Below are positions 1-8,271 of a stretch of 64,000 bases of DNA, piece after piece. Position 1 is the first letter of the stretch, and each line of letters begins with the position of its first letter. The notes under the pieces were generated by a model. The model was not told the DNA's origin, searched no databases, and was given only the letters and a program-made list of their open reading frames with translations. The translations under genes were made by a program, and so were the position numbers. Source of the stretch: Sphingopyxis sp. JAI128 (GTDB lineage Bacteria > Pseudomonadota > Alphaproteobacteria > Sphingomonadales > Sphingomonadaceae); assembly GCF_014207235.1 (NCBI RefSeq), contig NZ_JACHDA010000004.1:298501-362500 (forward strand), in the 5' to 3' direction.

Positions 1-555
1 TTTACCTTCCAGGGGTCCGAGGCCTTGTTCCTGAAGACCAAGCGCGAAGGCGGCGACAAGGGTGCGGCGGTCGAAGTCCGCTTGCAGGACGAAAGCGACT
101 ATCGCTGGAAGGGCCAGCTCGATTTCACCGACAATGGCCTCGATCCGCGGTCGGGAACGATCCGCGCGCGTGCCAGCTTCCGCAACCCCGAGATGTTCCT
201 GACCCCCGGCATGTTCGGCAACATGCGGCTGTCGACCGGCCGGACGACGCGCGCGCTGCTCGTTCCTGCTGCGGCCGTTCAGACCGATCAGGCACGCAAG
301 ATCGTCTACGTCGTCGGGAAGGACGGCATGGTCGCGGCAAAGCCGGTCGAAATCGGTCCCGACGTCGATGGACTGCGCGTCATCCGTTCGGGCCTCGCCC
401 CGGCCGACCAGGTCGTCATCAACGGATATCAGTTCGCGCGGCCTGGCACCAAGGCGGTGACCAAGGTGGGCAAGATCGCCGCCGCCGCCGCGCCCGAAAA
501 GGCTGCGGCAGGCCCGAACGAACCCCTGTCGGCGCAGGCGACCTTCGCGAAGTGA
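1..555 (+). CDS. RND efflux periplasmic adaptor subunit (5' truncated)
   Basis: Only the last 184 residues are present, because the reading frame is open from base 1. The visible part matches the C-terminal half of a membrane fusion protein (HlyD/AcrA family): a beta-barrel stretch with the family phrases DPRSGTIRARASF and LTPGMFGNMRL, then a membrane-proximal domain around VPAAAVQTDQ and an Ala/Pro-rich tail. Such proteins sit in the periplasm on a lipid anchor and join the RND pump to its outer-membrane channel. The pump and channel genes follow on the same strand, so this is the first gene of a three-gene efflux operon. The family call is firm; the N-terminus and signal peptide lie outside the window. 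Confidence 0.93.
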   Translation, partial: FTFQGSEALFLKTKREGGDKGAAVEVRLQDESDYRWKGQLDFTDNGLDPRSGTIRARASFRNPEMFLTPGMFGNMRLSTGRTTRALLVPAAAVQTDQARKIVYVVGKDGMVAAKPVEIGPDVDGLRVIRSGLAPADQVVINGYQFARPGTKAVTKVGKIAAAAAPEKAAAGPNEPLSAQATFAK

Positions 556-562
556 CTTGTCT

Positions 563-582
563 CCCTCCCGCTTGCGGGAGGG
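563..582. repeat. Perfect 9-bp inverted repeat between adaptor and pump genes
   Basis: CCCTCCCGC and GCGGGAGGG are separated by TT, eight bases after the adaptor stop codon. There is no T-run after it, so it is not a classic terminator. It could be a small intergenic palindrome or an mRNA hairpin that tunes expression between the two efflux genes. Confidence 0.6.
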
Positions 583-617
583 GGTAACCGGAACAGTTTT
601 CAGACAGGGGCTCTCCC

Positions 618-3600
618 ATGCGCCTATCACGCTTCTTCATCGACCGGCCGATCTTCGCTGCCGTGCTCGCCGTCATCATCACCATCGTCGGCGCGGTCGC
701 CTATATCGGTCTGCCCGTCTCGCAATATCCAGACATCGTCCCGCCGACGGTCACGGTAACCGCAACCTATCCTGGCGCATCGGCCGAAACCGTCGCCGAC
801 ACGGTGGCGGCGCCGATCGAGCAGGAAATCAACGGCGTCGACAATATGCTCTATATGAGCAGCCAGTCGACCGGCGACGGCGTCGTCACCATTACAGTGA
901 CCTTCAAGATCGGCACCGACCTCGACGCCGCGCAGGTGCTGGTGCAGAACCGCGTCGCGATCGCGACCCCGCGCCTGCCCGAAACGGTGCAGCGTCTCGG
1001 CGTCGTGACGCGCAAGACCTCGCCCGACTTCCTGATGGTCGTAAACCTCGTCTCGCCCGACAAGTCGCTCGATCGCGTCTATATCTCCAACTATGCGCTG
1101 ACCCAGCTTCGCGATCGCCTCTCCCGCATCGACGGCGTCGGCGACGTGCGCCTGTTCGGCGCGCGCGACTATGCGATGCGCGTGTGGATCGATCCCGGCC
1201 GCGCCGCCGCACTCGACCTAACGGCGGGTGAGATCGTCGCCGCGCTCCGGCGTGAGAATGTGCAGGTCGCCGCGGGCACGCTCGGCCAGCCGCCCTATGC
1301 CAATGGCAGCGATTTCCAGCTGAGCGTCGAAACGCAGGGCCGCCTGACCGATCCCAAGGATTTCGCCAATATCGTCATTCGCAGCGATGCCGACGGGCGG
1401 CAGGTGCGCGTGTCGGATGTTGCGCGCGTCGAGCTGGGCGCGTCGGATTATAACAGCAACACCTATCTTTCGGGCGACCCGACGGTCATCATGGCGGTGT
1501 TCCAGCGCCCCGGTTCGAACGCGCTCGCCGCCGCCGAAGCGGTCGAGGCCGAAATGGCCTCATCGTCGAAGAATTTCCCCAAGGGACTGGAATATCGGGT
1601 CATCTACAACCCCACCGAATTCATCGCCCAGTCGATCGACGCGGTGATGGAAACGCTGATCGAGGCGGTGTTCCTCGTCGTCATCGTCATCCTGGTGTTC
1701 CTGCAGAAGTGGCGCGCGGCGATCATTCCGGTGCTCGCGATCCCGGTATCATTGATCGGGACCTTCGTGGTGCTCGCGGCGTTCGGCTACAGCCTCAACA
1801 ATTTGTCGCTCTTCGGGCTCGTGCTCGCGATCGGCATCGTCGTCGACGATGCGATCGTCGTCGTCGAAAATGTCGAACGTAATCTCGAAAAAGGGATGAG
1901 CGCGCTCGAAGCCGCGCGCACGTCGATGGACGAGGTTTCGGGCGCGCTCGTCGCCATCGTGCTTGTACTCTGCGCGGTGTTCGTTCCGACCTTGTTCCTC
2001 ACGGGTCTGTCGGGCGCCTTCTACCAGCAGTTCGCGGTGACGATCTCGACCGCGACAATCATCTCGCTGGTGCTGTCGCTCACGCTGTCGCCGGCGCTCG
2101 CCGCGATCCTGCTGAAGCCGCACGCCCCGGCGCAGGCCGACGGCTGGCTGATGGCGCGGGTCCACCGTGCGGGCGAACGCTTCAACGAGGCTTTCGAACG
2201 GCTCAGCAACGGTTACGCGCGGCTCACCGACCGGCTGGTGCGCGCACCGAAGAAGATGATGGTCACCTATGCGGGGCTCATCGCCGCGACCGCAGGCCTG
2301 TTCTGGGCGACGCCGACCGGCTTCATTCCGGCGCAGGACCAGGGCTATTTCCTCGTCGTCGCCAAGCTGCCCGCGGGTGCCTCGGTCGAGCGGACCGATG
2401 CGGTGCTCAAAAAGGTCGCATCGCGCGTGCTGCCGGTCGAGGGCGTCCTCGGTTCGGTGATGCTCGCGGGCTTCGACGGCCCTTCGCAAACGCTCGCGCC
2501 CAACTCGGCCGCCGCCTACTTCCCGCTCAAGTCGTTCGAGGAGCGCAAGAAACTCGGCGTCGATTTCGAGGACATCATGAACCAGGCGCGCGCGCGCACG
2601 GCCGATATCACCGAGGCGCAGATCGTGGTCATCCCGCCGCCGCTCATTCAGGGAATCGGTTCGGCGGGCGGTTACCGGATGATCCTGCAGGACCGCGGCG
2701 GGAACGGTTATGCGGCGCTGGCGAACGAGACGAACAATCTGATCGGCAAGGCAAACCAGACCCCTGGGCTTGCCAATGTCTTCACCTTCTTCGACCCGTC
2801 GAACCCGCGCGTCTATGCCGATATCGACCGCGCAAAGGCGAATATGCTCGGCGTCCCGCCCGAACGCGTGTTCGAAGCCTTGCAGGTCTATCTCGGCTCG
2901 GCCTTCGTCAACGACTTCAACCTGCTCGGCCGCACCTATCGCGTGACCGCACAGGCCGATGCGCCCTATCGCCAGACCGTTGCCGACATCGCGAACCTTC
3001 GCACGCGGTCGGACTCGGGCGCAATGGTGCCGATCGGGTCGGTCGCCAATTTCGAGGACCGCACGGGGCCGTATCGCGTTACGCGCTACAACCTCTTCCC
3101 CGCAGTCGAGATCGACGGCGATACCGCGCCGGGTTCATCGTCGGGCGCCTCGCTGACGACGATGGAAAAGCTTGCGGCAGATAACCTGCCCGCCGGCTAC
3201 GGCACCGAATGGACGGGGATCGCCTTTCAGCAAAAGGCGGCGGCGAATACCGCGGGCATCGTCTTCGCGCTCGCGGTGGTCTTCGTCTTCCTCGTGCTCG
3301 CCGCGCAATATGAAAGCCTGATGCTGCCATTGGCGATCATCTTCATCGTGCCGATGTGTCTGCTCGCGGCGATGATCGGCGTGAATTTGCGCGGCATGGA
3401 CAATAATGTGCTGACGCAGATCGGGCTCGTCGTACTCATCGCGCTCGCCGCGAAAAATGCGATCCTGATCGTCGAATTCGCCAAGCAGGCCGAAGAAGAA
3501 GATGGTCTGTCGCCGATCGACGCCGCGGTGCGCGCCGCGCGCGACCGCCTGCGCCCGATCCTGATGACCAGCTTCGCCTTCATCCTCGGCGCGGTGCCGC

Positions 3601-3809
3601 TGCTGATCGCCAGCGGGGCAGGGGCGGAGCTGCGCCAGGCGCTCGGCACCGCGGTCTTCTTCGGCATGCTCGGCGTAACGGCGTTCGGCCTCATCTTCAC
3701 CCCGACCTTCTACGTCGTCGCGCGCGCTCTCAGCCAATGGTCGGCTGCGCGGCGCGCGCGGCGCGGGTCGGACGACCACGGGACCGGGCTGCCGGTTCCG
3801 GCGGAATAA
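618..3809 (+). CDS. Multidrug efflux RND permease (HAE1 family, MexF-like)
   Basis: This 1063-residue protein has the standard length and layout of an AcrB/MexF-type proton-driven inner-membrane pump: one N-terminal transmembrane helix (FFIDRPIFAAVLAVII), a large periplasmic loop, a block of helices, a second periplasmic loop and a final helix block. The proton-relay aspartates are visible as Asp410-Asp411 in GIVVDDAIVVVENVE, and the partner lysine lies in LAAKNAILIVEFAKQ. The phrase NVQVAAGTLG is typical of the MexF/BpeF branch. It is flanked by its adaptor (upstream) and outer-membrane channel (11 bases downstream), forming one operon. Family memory cannot predict its substrates. Confidence 0.96.
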   Translation: MRLSRFFIDRPIFAAVLAVIITIVGAVAYIGLPVSQYPDIVPPTVTVTATYPGASAETVADTVAAPIEQEINGVDNMLYMSSQSTGDGVVTITVTFKIGTDLDAAQVLVQNRVAIATPRLPETVQRLGVVTRKTSPDFLMVVNLVSPDKSLDRVYISNYALTQLRDRLSRIDGVGDVRLFGARDYAMRVWIDPGRAAALDLTAGEIVAALRRENVQVAAGTLGQPPYANGSDFQLSVETQGRLTDPKDFANIVIRSDADGRQVRVSDVARVELGASDYNSNTYLSGDPTVIMAVFQRPGSNALAAAEAVEAEMASSSKNFPKGLEYRVIYNPTEFIAQSIDAVMETLIEAVFLVVIVILVFLQKWRAAIIPVLAIPVSLIGTFVVLAAFGYSLNNLSLFGLVLAIGIVVDDAIVVVENVERNLEKGMSALEAARTSMDEVSGALVAIVLVLCAVFVPTLFLTGLSGAFYQQFAVTISTATIISLVLSLTLSPALAAILLKPHAPAQADGWLMARVHRAGERFNEAFERLSNGYARLTDRLVRAPKKMMVTYAGLIAATAGLFWATPTGFIPAQDQGYFLVVAKLPAGASVERTDAVLKKVASRVLPVEGVLGSVMLAGFDGPSQTLAPNSAAAYFPLKSFEERKKLGVDFEDIMNQARARTADITEAQIVVIPPPLIQGIGSAGGYRMILQDRGGNGYAALANETNNLIGKANQTPGLANVFTFFDPSNPRVYADIDRAKANMLGVPPERVFEALQVYLGSAFVNDFNLLGRTYRVTAQADAPYRQTVADIANLRTRSDSGAMVPIGSVANFEDRTGPYRVTRYNLFPAVEIDGDTAPGSSSGASLTTMEKLAADNLPAGYGTEWTGIAFQQKAAANTAGIVFALAVVFVFLVLAAQYESLMLPLAIIFIVPMCLLAAMIGVNLRGMDNNVLTQIGLVVLIALAAKNAILIVEFAKQAEEEDGLSPIDAAVRAARDRLRPILMTSFAFILGAVPLLIASGAGAELRQALGTAVFFGMLGVTAFGLIFTPTFYVVARALSQWSAARRARRGSDDHGTGLPVPAE

Positions 3810-3820
3810 GGAGTAACGCC

Positions 3821-5230
3821 ATGACCCTCCGCAACATCCTCACCGCGGCGTCGGCGCTCGCGCTCGCCGCCTGCGCCGTCGGGCCTGATTACAAGGCGCC
3901 GCAATCGGCGTCGGCCCCCGCTGCGGCCGGGCCATTCGTCTCGGCGAACAGCTCCGCCGTGTCGCTCGATCCGGTCGCCGCCGACTGGTGGCGCCTCTAC
4001 AATGATCCCGTACTCGACGGGCTCGTCGCCGATGCGTTCGCGAACAACACCGACGTGCGCGTCGCAGTCGCCAACATCGCCCGCGCCCGCGCATCGCTGC
4101 GCGGTGCACGCGCAGACCGTTTGCCGCAGGCCGCGATCGGCGCCGGCGCGAATTACGGCCGCAGCCCCGAGGGCCAGCGCCTCCCCGGCGCGGATCGCGA
4201 GGATTGGACCGTCGATGTCGGGGCCAATGTGTCCTACGAAGTCGACCTGTTCGGCCGCGTCACCCGTTCGGTCGAGGCCGCGCGCGGCGATGCCGAAGCC
4301 GCCGAGGCCAATGCCGACGCGGTGCGGGTGATCGTCGCTGCCGACACGACGCAGGCCTATGCCGACGCCGCATCGGGCGCGGCTCGGCTCGACGTCGCGC
4401 GGCGGATCGTCAGCCTGCTCGACCAGCAGGTGAAACTGACCCAGCGGCGCAAGGACGTCGGGATGGCGACGGGGCTCGACCTCGCGCGTATCACGACGCT
4501 CCGTGACCAGCGCTCCGCAGAAATTCCGGCTATCGAGGCCGAGCGGCAGGCGGCCTTGTTCCGCCTCGCGACTCTGACCGGTCGCGCGCCCGCTGCGCTC
4601 CCCGCGATCGCGGGCGACCGTAACATCAGCCTCGAAATCACCGATCCCGTCCCGGTCGGTGATGGGGCGGCGCTGCTCAAGCGCCGTCCCGATATTCGCG
4701 CCGCCGAGCGCCGCCTTGCCGCCGATACGGCGCGCATCGGCGTCGCGACGGCGGATCTTTACCCGCGCATCACGCTCGGCGGCTCGGCGGGCTCTACGGG
4801 TACGGGCTTCGGCGACATATTCGGCGGCGGGCCGGTCCGCTGGCTGCTCGGGCCCTTGCTCAACTGGGCCTTCCCGAACCAGGAACCCGCGCGCGCGCGG
4901 ATCGCGGCGGCCGAGGCCGACACGCAGGCGTCGCTCGCCGAGTTCGACGGCACCGTGCTGCGCGCGCTCGAGGAGACGGAGACCGCGCTCTCCTCCTACG
5001 CGCGCGCGCTCGAACAAAGGCAGGCACTGCGCGCGGCGCGCGACCAGTCCGAACGCGCAGCGCGGATCGTCCGCGCCAAGCGCGAGGAAGGCGCGTCCGA
5101 TTCGTTCGAATGGCTCGACGCCGAACGCACCTTCGCCGAAGCCGAAGCGACGCTCGCCGAACAGGACGGGCAGATCTCGCGCCGCCAGATCGCGCTGTTC
5201 CGCGCGCTTGCGGGCGGCTGGTCGAGCTAG
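3821..5230 (+). CDS. Efflux outer-membrane lipoprotein, NodT/OprM family
   Basis: The 469-residue product is the TolC-like channel of the tripartite pump. The chosen ATG follows an AAGGAG site at spacing 5 and lies 11 bases after the pump gene. It gives a lipoprotein signal ending LALAAC, with Cys18 as the lipidation site, followed by the NodT-family phrase VGPDYKAP. Two OEP repeats follow; LLKRRPDIRAAERRLAADTARIG-like and EEVDLFGR-like phrases are hallmarks of the family. A longer frame beginning inside the pump gene exists but would destroy the signal peptide. The stop overlaps the stop of the convergent MFS gene by four bases. Confidence 0.95.
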   Translation: MTLRNILTAASALALAACAVGPDYKAPQSASAPAAAGPFVSANSSAVSLDPVAADWWRLYNDPVLDGLVADAFANNTDVRVAVANIARARASLRGARADRLPQAAIGAGANYGRSPEGQRLPGADREDWTVDVGANVSYEVDLFGRVTRSVEAARGDAEAAEANADAVRVIVAADTTQAYADAASGAARLDVARRIVSLLDQQVKLTQRRKDVGMATGLDLARITTLRDQRSAEIPAIEAERQAALFRLATLTGRAPAALPAIAGDRNISLEITDPVPVGDGAALLKRRPDIRAAERRLAADTARIGVATADLYPRITLGGSAGSTGTGFGDIFGGGPVRWLLGPLLNWAFPNQEPARARIAAAEADTQASLAEFDGTVLRALEETETALSSYARALEQRQALRAARDQSERAARIVRAKREEGASDSFEWLDAERTFAEAEATLAEQDGQISRRQIALFRALAGGWSS

Positions 5231-6738
5231 GCTTCGACCGGCCGCGCCGCGACGGTCAGCGGCACGACGCGCAGCATCGCGAGCGCGGCGATCAGCAAGG
5301 TCGCGGCCCCAAACGCCATCGTGTAGATCGGCTCGCCTGGAAAAAAGGCCTGCATGATCGACCCCATGACCGTCGCGACGAGCAACTGGGGGATCACGAC
5401 GAAGACGTTGAACAAGCCCATGTAAATGCCCAGCTTCGCTTGCGGCAGGCTCGACGCGAGCATCGCATAGGGCATGGCGAGCACCGACGCCCAGAAGATG
5501 CCGATGAAGATTTCGCTTGCGATCAACTGCACCGGATCGCGCAGGACGAAGACGCTGGCGTAACCGATCGCACCGCAGACGAGCCCCACGATATGCGTGC
5601 GTGCCTGCCCGATGCGTTTCGACAGCCAGGGAAGCAGGGTCAGCGCCGCGACCGCGGCGACGGCGTTGTAGATCGCGAACAATTCGCCGACCCAGTTCGC
5701 CGCCTGCTGGTAGGTCGCACTCGCGGCGTCGGTCGCGCCGAAATGATATTGGGCGACGATCGGCGTCGTGTTGATCCACATGATGAACAGCGCCGACCAG
5801 CTGAAGAACTGGACCAGCGCGAGCCGCTTCATCAGCGGCGGCATCCCCGCAAAATCCCCGACGATGCTCGACAGCATATTCTGCGCATTGCCTGCGCGGG
5901 CAAGCGCGATCGCCAACAGGCTGGCAACGCCATAACCGATCAGCAGTGCGCCGAGCAGCAGCACCTCGCGCAGCAGGGCAAACTCGATCTGGATCAGAAT
6001 CGTCGTGATACCTGCGGCGATCCAGGCCAGCCCGCCCGCATAGCTGTGCGACGCAAGCGCGCGCATCGCGGGGGCCTCATGCGCCCCGGCCTCCGCCTCG
6101 AACCTTGCCATCGTCGCGGGATCATATTCGCTTGTCGTGACGACGGTCCACAGCACCGAAAGGAACAGCGCGCCTCCGCCGAACCAGAAGGCATAGCGGA
6201 CCGTGTCGGGAATCTGGCCGGACGGCGCGACATTGGCGACGCCCAGCGCTTCCATCAGCGTCGGGAACAGCGATCCGACGACCGCGCCGGCGCCGATGAA
6301 GGCGGTCTGCACGGCATAGCCGGCGCTGTACTGGTCGCGACGCAGCATGTCGCCGACGAAGGCACGGAAGGGCTCCATCGAGATGTTGAGCGAGGCGTCG
6401 AGAATCCACAGCATCATCGCAGCGAACCAGATCGCCGGGCTTTCGGGCATCACGAACAGCGCGATCGCGGCAAGGATCGCGCCAGCGAGGAAATAGGGGC
6501 GGCGACGGCCAAGCCGTCCGAGCCATGTTCGGTCGCTCATATGGCCGATGACCGGCTGGACGAGCAGCCCGGTAAGCGGGGCGGCGACCCACAGGCCCGG
6601 GAGTTTTTCGATATCCTCGCCCAAAGACTGGAAGATGCGGCTCATATTCGCATTTTGCAGCGCGAAACCGATCTGGATTCCGAAAAAGCCGAAGCTGATA
6701 TTCCACAGCCCTGCAAAGCCCTGCTTCGGCTTGTCCAT
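5227..6738 (-). CDS. SLC45-like MFS sugar transporter (probable maltose/sucrose uptake)
   Basis: The 503-residue protein has about 12 hydrophobic helices and the phrases PLTGLLVQPVIGHMSDR and GRRRPYFLAGA, which are typical of the SLC45/GPH-like sugar:proton symporters found in maltose loci of Caulobacter, Xanthomonas and sphingomonads. It would sit in the inner membrane and import maltose or a related sugar. The start at MDKPKQGF was chosen because GGGGAGA lies just upstream and it places the first helix normally. It is downstream of and codirectional with the LacI gene, and faces the receptor/glycosidase operon. A degenerate copy of the receptor palindrome lies about 90 bases upstream. Substrate is inferred from context only. 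Confidence 0.88.
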   Translation of the reverse strand: MDKPKQGFAGLWNISFGFFGIQIGFALQNANMSRIFQSLGEDIEKLPGLWVAAPLTGLLVQPVIGHMSDRTWLGRLGRRRPYFLAGAILAAIALFVMPESPAIWFAAMMLWILDASLNISMEPFRAFVGDMLRRDQYSAGYAVQTAFIGAGAVVGSLFPTLMEALGVANVAPSGQIPDTVRYAFWFGGGALFLSVLWTVVTTSEYDPATMARFEAEAGAHEAPAMRALASHSYAGGLAWIAAGITTILIQIEFALLREVLLLGALLIGYGVASLLAIALARAGNAQNMLSSIVGDFAGMPPLMKRLALVQFFSWSALFIMWINTTPIVAQYHFGATDAASATYQQAANWVGELFAIYNAVAAVAALTLLPWLSKRIGQARTHIVGLVCGAIGYASVFVLRDPVQLIASEIFIGIFWASVLAMPYAMLASSLPQAKLGIYMGLFNVFVVIPQLLVATVMGSIMQAFFPGEPIYTMAFGAATLLIAALAMLRVVPLTVAARPVEA

Positions 6739-6828
6739 CACGCGTCTCCCCGTCAGGCCGTCGGTCGCGGCTCCCGTCGCGCCGGGTGTTGCAGCCTCGG
6801 TACGCAAGGGCAAGCACGGCGCGGCTGG

Positions 6829-6840
6829 TTATACGAATGC
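6829..6840 (-). promoter_or_regulatory. Possible degenerate LacI-family operator upstream of the MFS gene
   Basis: Read on the minus strand, GCATTCGTATAA matches 9 of 12 positions of the perfect palindrome GTATACGTATAC in the receptor promoter. It lies about 90 bases before the transporter start codon, in a 180-base gap with no gene. This is a suggestion by comparison within the window; it is not itself a perfect palindrome. Confidence 0.3.
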
Positions 6841-6918
6841 GTGGAAGGTCGGGTGTTGAACGATCGTTGCCGGGGTGCACGAGGGGCTTGCTCCCCACAC
6901 CAAAGCGGCCGTCCCCGT

Positions 6919-7953
6919 CTACACCGCGGTGCTCTGCCTCTTGATCAGCCGCGCAGGCAATATCCGCTGCTCCACGGCTCGGTTCTCGATCCGGCTGAGC
7001 AGCGCGTCGACGAGCAAGGGACCGGCGCCCTTCAAATCCTGCATCACCGTGGTCAGCGTCGGCGAGGTCAGGCTGGCGGCGGGGATGTCGTCGAAGCCGA
7101 TTATCGCGACGTCGTGGGGCAGCTTGAGCCCGGCTTCGGTCAGCGCGCGCATCGCACCGATCGCGATCAGGTCGCTCGCCGCGAAGATTGCATCGAAAGG
7201 CTTTCCGCTCGCGAGCAGCGCGTTCGCGGCGGCATAGCCCGAGTCTTCGGTCGACACCGCATCGCGCTGGAGCGCGGGGTCGGGCTCGTAACCCGCGGCG
7301 CGCATCGCGCGGCACAGCCCGTCGTAGCGGTCCTGAAATTCGGGGGCGTGGTCCGACGCATCGCCGAGGAAGGCGATCCTGGTCCGTCCGATCTCGACCA
7401 GATGCGCGCCGGCCTGTTCGCCCGCACCGACATTGTCCGACCCGACCGTCAGCCCGATGCCTTCTTCCGAAACCGAACCCCAGCGGACGAACTTGGTCCC
7501 CATTTCGACCAGATGTTCGAGCTTGGAGAGGTAAAGCTGATAATCGCCATAGCCGAGCAGGATGATCCCGTCGGACCGGTGGCTGTCCTGATAGGCGACG
7601 TGCCAGTCGTTATGCATCTGCTGGAAGCTGATCAACAGGTCATATCCGCGCCGCGCGCATTCGCGCGTGATCGACCCCAGCATCGACAGGAAGAAGGGGT
7701 TGATCATCGATTCGTCGGGGGTCGGATCCTCGAAGAAGAGCAGCGCGAGTGTGTGCGTGCGCTGCGAGCGCAGGCTCGAGGCGTTCTTGTCGACGGTATA
7801 ATTGAGTTCGCGCGCGATGCGTTCGATGTTGGCGCGCGTTGCGGCGCTCACCGATTTGCTGCCGCGCAGCGCACGCGACACGGTAGGCTGCGAGACGCCG
7901 GCCAGATAGGCGATGTCGAAACTCGTCGGCTTGGACGAGGGCTGGCGCCCCAT
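6919..7953 (-). CDS. LacI-family transcriptional regulator (putative maltose regulator)
   Basis: The 344-residue product begins with a LacI helix-turn-helix ([21 protein letters not shown], about residues 10-30) and the hinge region [13 protein letters not shown], followed by a periplasmic-binding-protein-like sensor domain with [19 protein letters not shown] and the [10 protein letters not shown] phrase. The ATG used follows a purine-rich GGGAGAGAGA stretch; the upstream extension is arginine-rich and out of character. It is divergent from the TonB receptor operon, with two CG-centred palindromes between them, and upstream of the sugar transporter. It probably represses the locus until maltose or a derivative binds. 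Ligand and polarity of control are inferred. Confidence 0.93.
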   Translation of the reverse strand: MGRQPSSKPTSFDIAYLAGVSQPTVSRALRGSKSVSAATRANIERIARELNYTVDKNASSLRSQRTHTLALLFFEDPTPDESMINPFFLSMLGSITRECARRGYDLLISFQQMHNDWHVAYQDSHRSDGIILLGYGDYQLYLSKLEHLVEMGTKFVRWGSVSEEGIGLTVGSDNVGAGEQAGAHLVEIGRTRIAFLGDASDHAPEFQDRYDGLCRAMRAAGYEPDPALQRDAVSTEDSGYAAANALLASGKPFDAIFAASDLIAIGAMRALTEAGLKLPHDVAIIGFDDIPAASLTSPTLTTVMQDLKGAGPLLVDALLSRIENRAVEQRILPARLIKRQSTAV

Positions 7954-8058
7954 GTCTCTCTCCCTCGCGCGGCGGCTCGTCGATCGCCGTCGCAGCCACC
8001 GAAGACTAGCGATTGGTCCGGTCGATGCCAACCATTTGAACCGCGCCGCGCGCCTCGG

Positions 8059-8074
8059 TTTTCGGCGCCGAAAA
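8059..8074. promoter_or_regulatory. Perfect 16-bp palindrome, candidate LacI-family operator
   Basis: TTTTCGGCGCCGAAAA is its own reverse complement and has the central CG seen in LacI-family operators. It lies about 106 bases from the LacI start codon and about 200 bases before the receptor start. The outer flanks AACCATTT and AAATGGTT form a wider imperfect dyad. Binding by the neighbouring LacI protein is inferred. Confidence 0.5.
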
Positions 8075-8115
8075 TGGTTCATTCGGGCGACAGTCCGCCA
8101 GGCTGCATATTATGC

Positions 8116-8127
8116 GTATACGTATAC
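8116..8127. promoter_or_regulatory. Perfect 12-bp palindrome beside the receptor -10 box, candidate operator
   Basis: GTATACGTATAC is a perfect dyad centred on CG and starts two bases after the TATTAT candidate -10 element. A repressor bound here would cover the transcription start of the receptor operon. A 9/12 match occurs upstream of the MFS gene. The position and symmetry fit a LacI-family operator; this is not proof of binding. Confidence 0.55.
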
Positions 8128-8271
8128 CCTATGGCGGCGCGGCGGGATTGGTTTCAATTGCGAGGCTCAAGATGGGAAAGCCCACATGTCGGAGAGGAAC
8201 CTGACGGACGCGCTGCGTCCCCCTCCCGGCGCATGGGTCAAGACCACCCGTCCGTGCCAGGGGAGCCACAT

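Larger units (their letters stand above)
7954..8271. promoter_or_regulatory. 318-base divergent regulatory region, LacI gene / TonB receptor
   Basis: This gene-free stretch separates the LacI gene (minus) and the receptor gene (plus). It holds two perfect palindromes with a central CG (8059-8074 and 8116-8127), an 8-base inverted repeat AACCATTT/AAATGGTT (8030-8037 and 8072-8079), and a TATTAT at 8108-8113 that could serve as the -10 element of the receptor promoter. No convincing -35 box was found. A GGGGAG ribosome binding site precedes the receptor ATG. Confidence 0.7.

Noticed and set aside
3710..5779. A 689-codon minus-strand frame opposite the NodT gene.
   Set aside because: Composition is Arg/Asp-rich and no domain is visible; NodT on the plus strand has a lipobox and family motifs.
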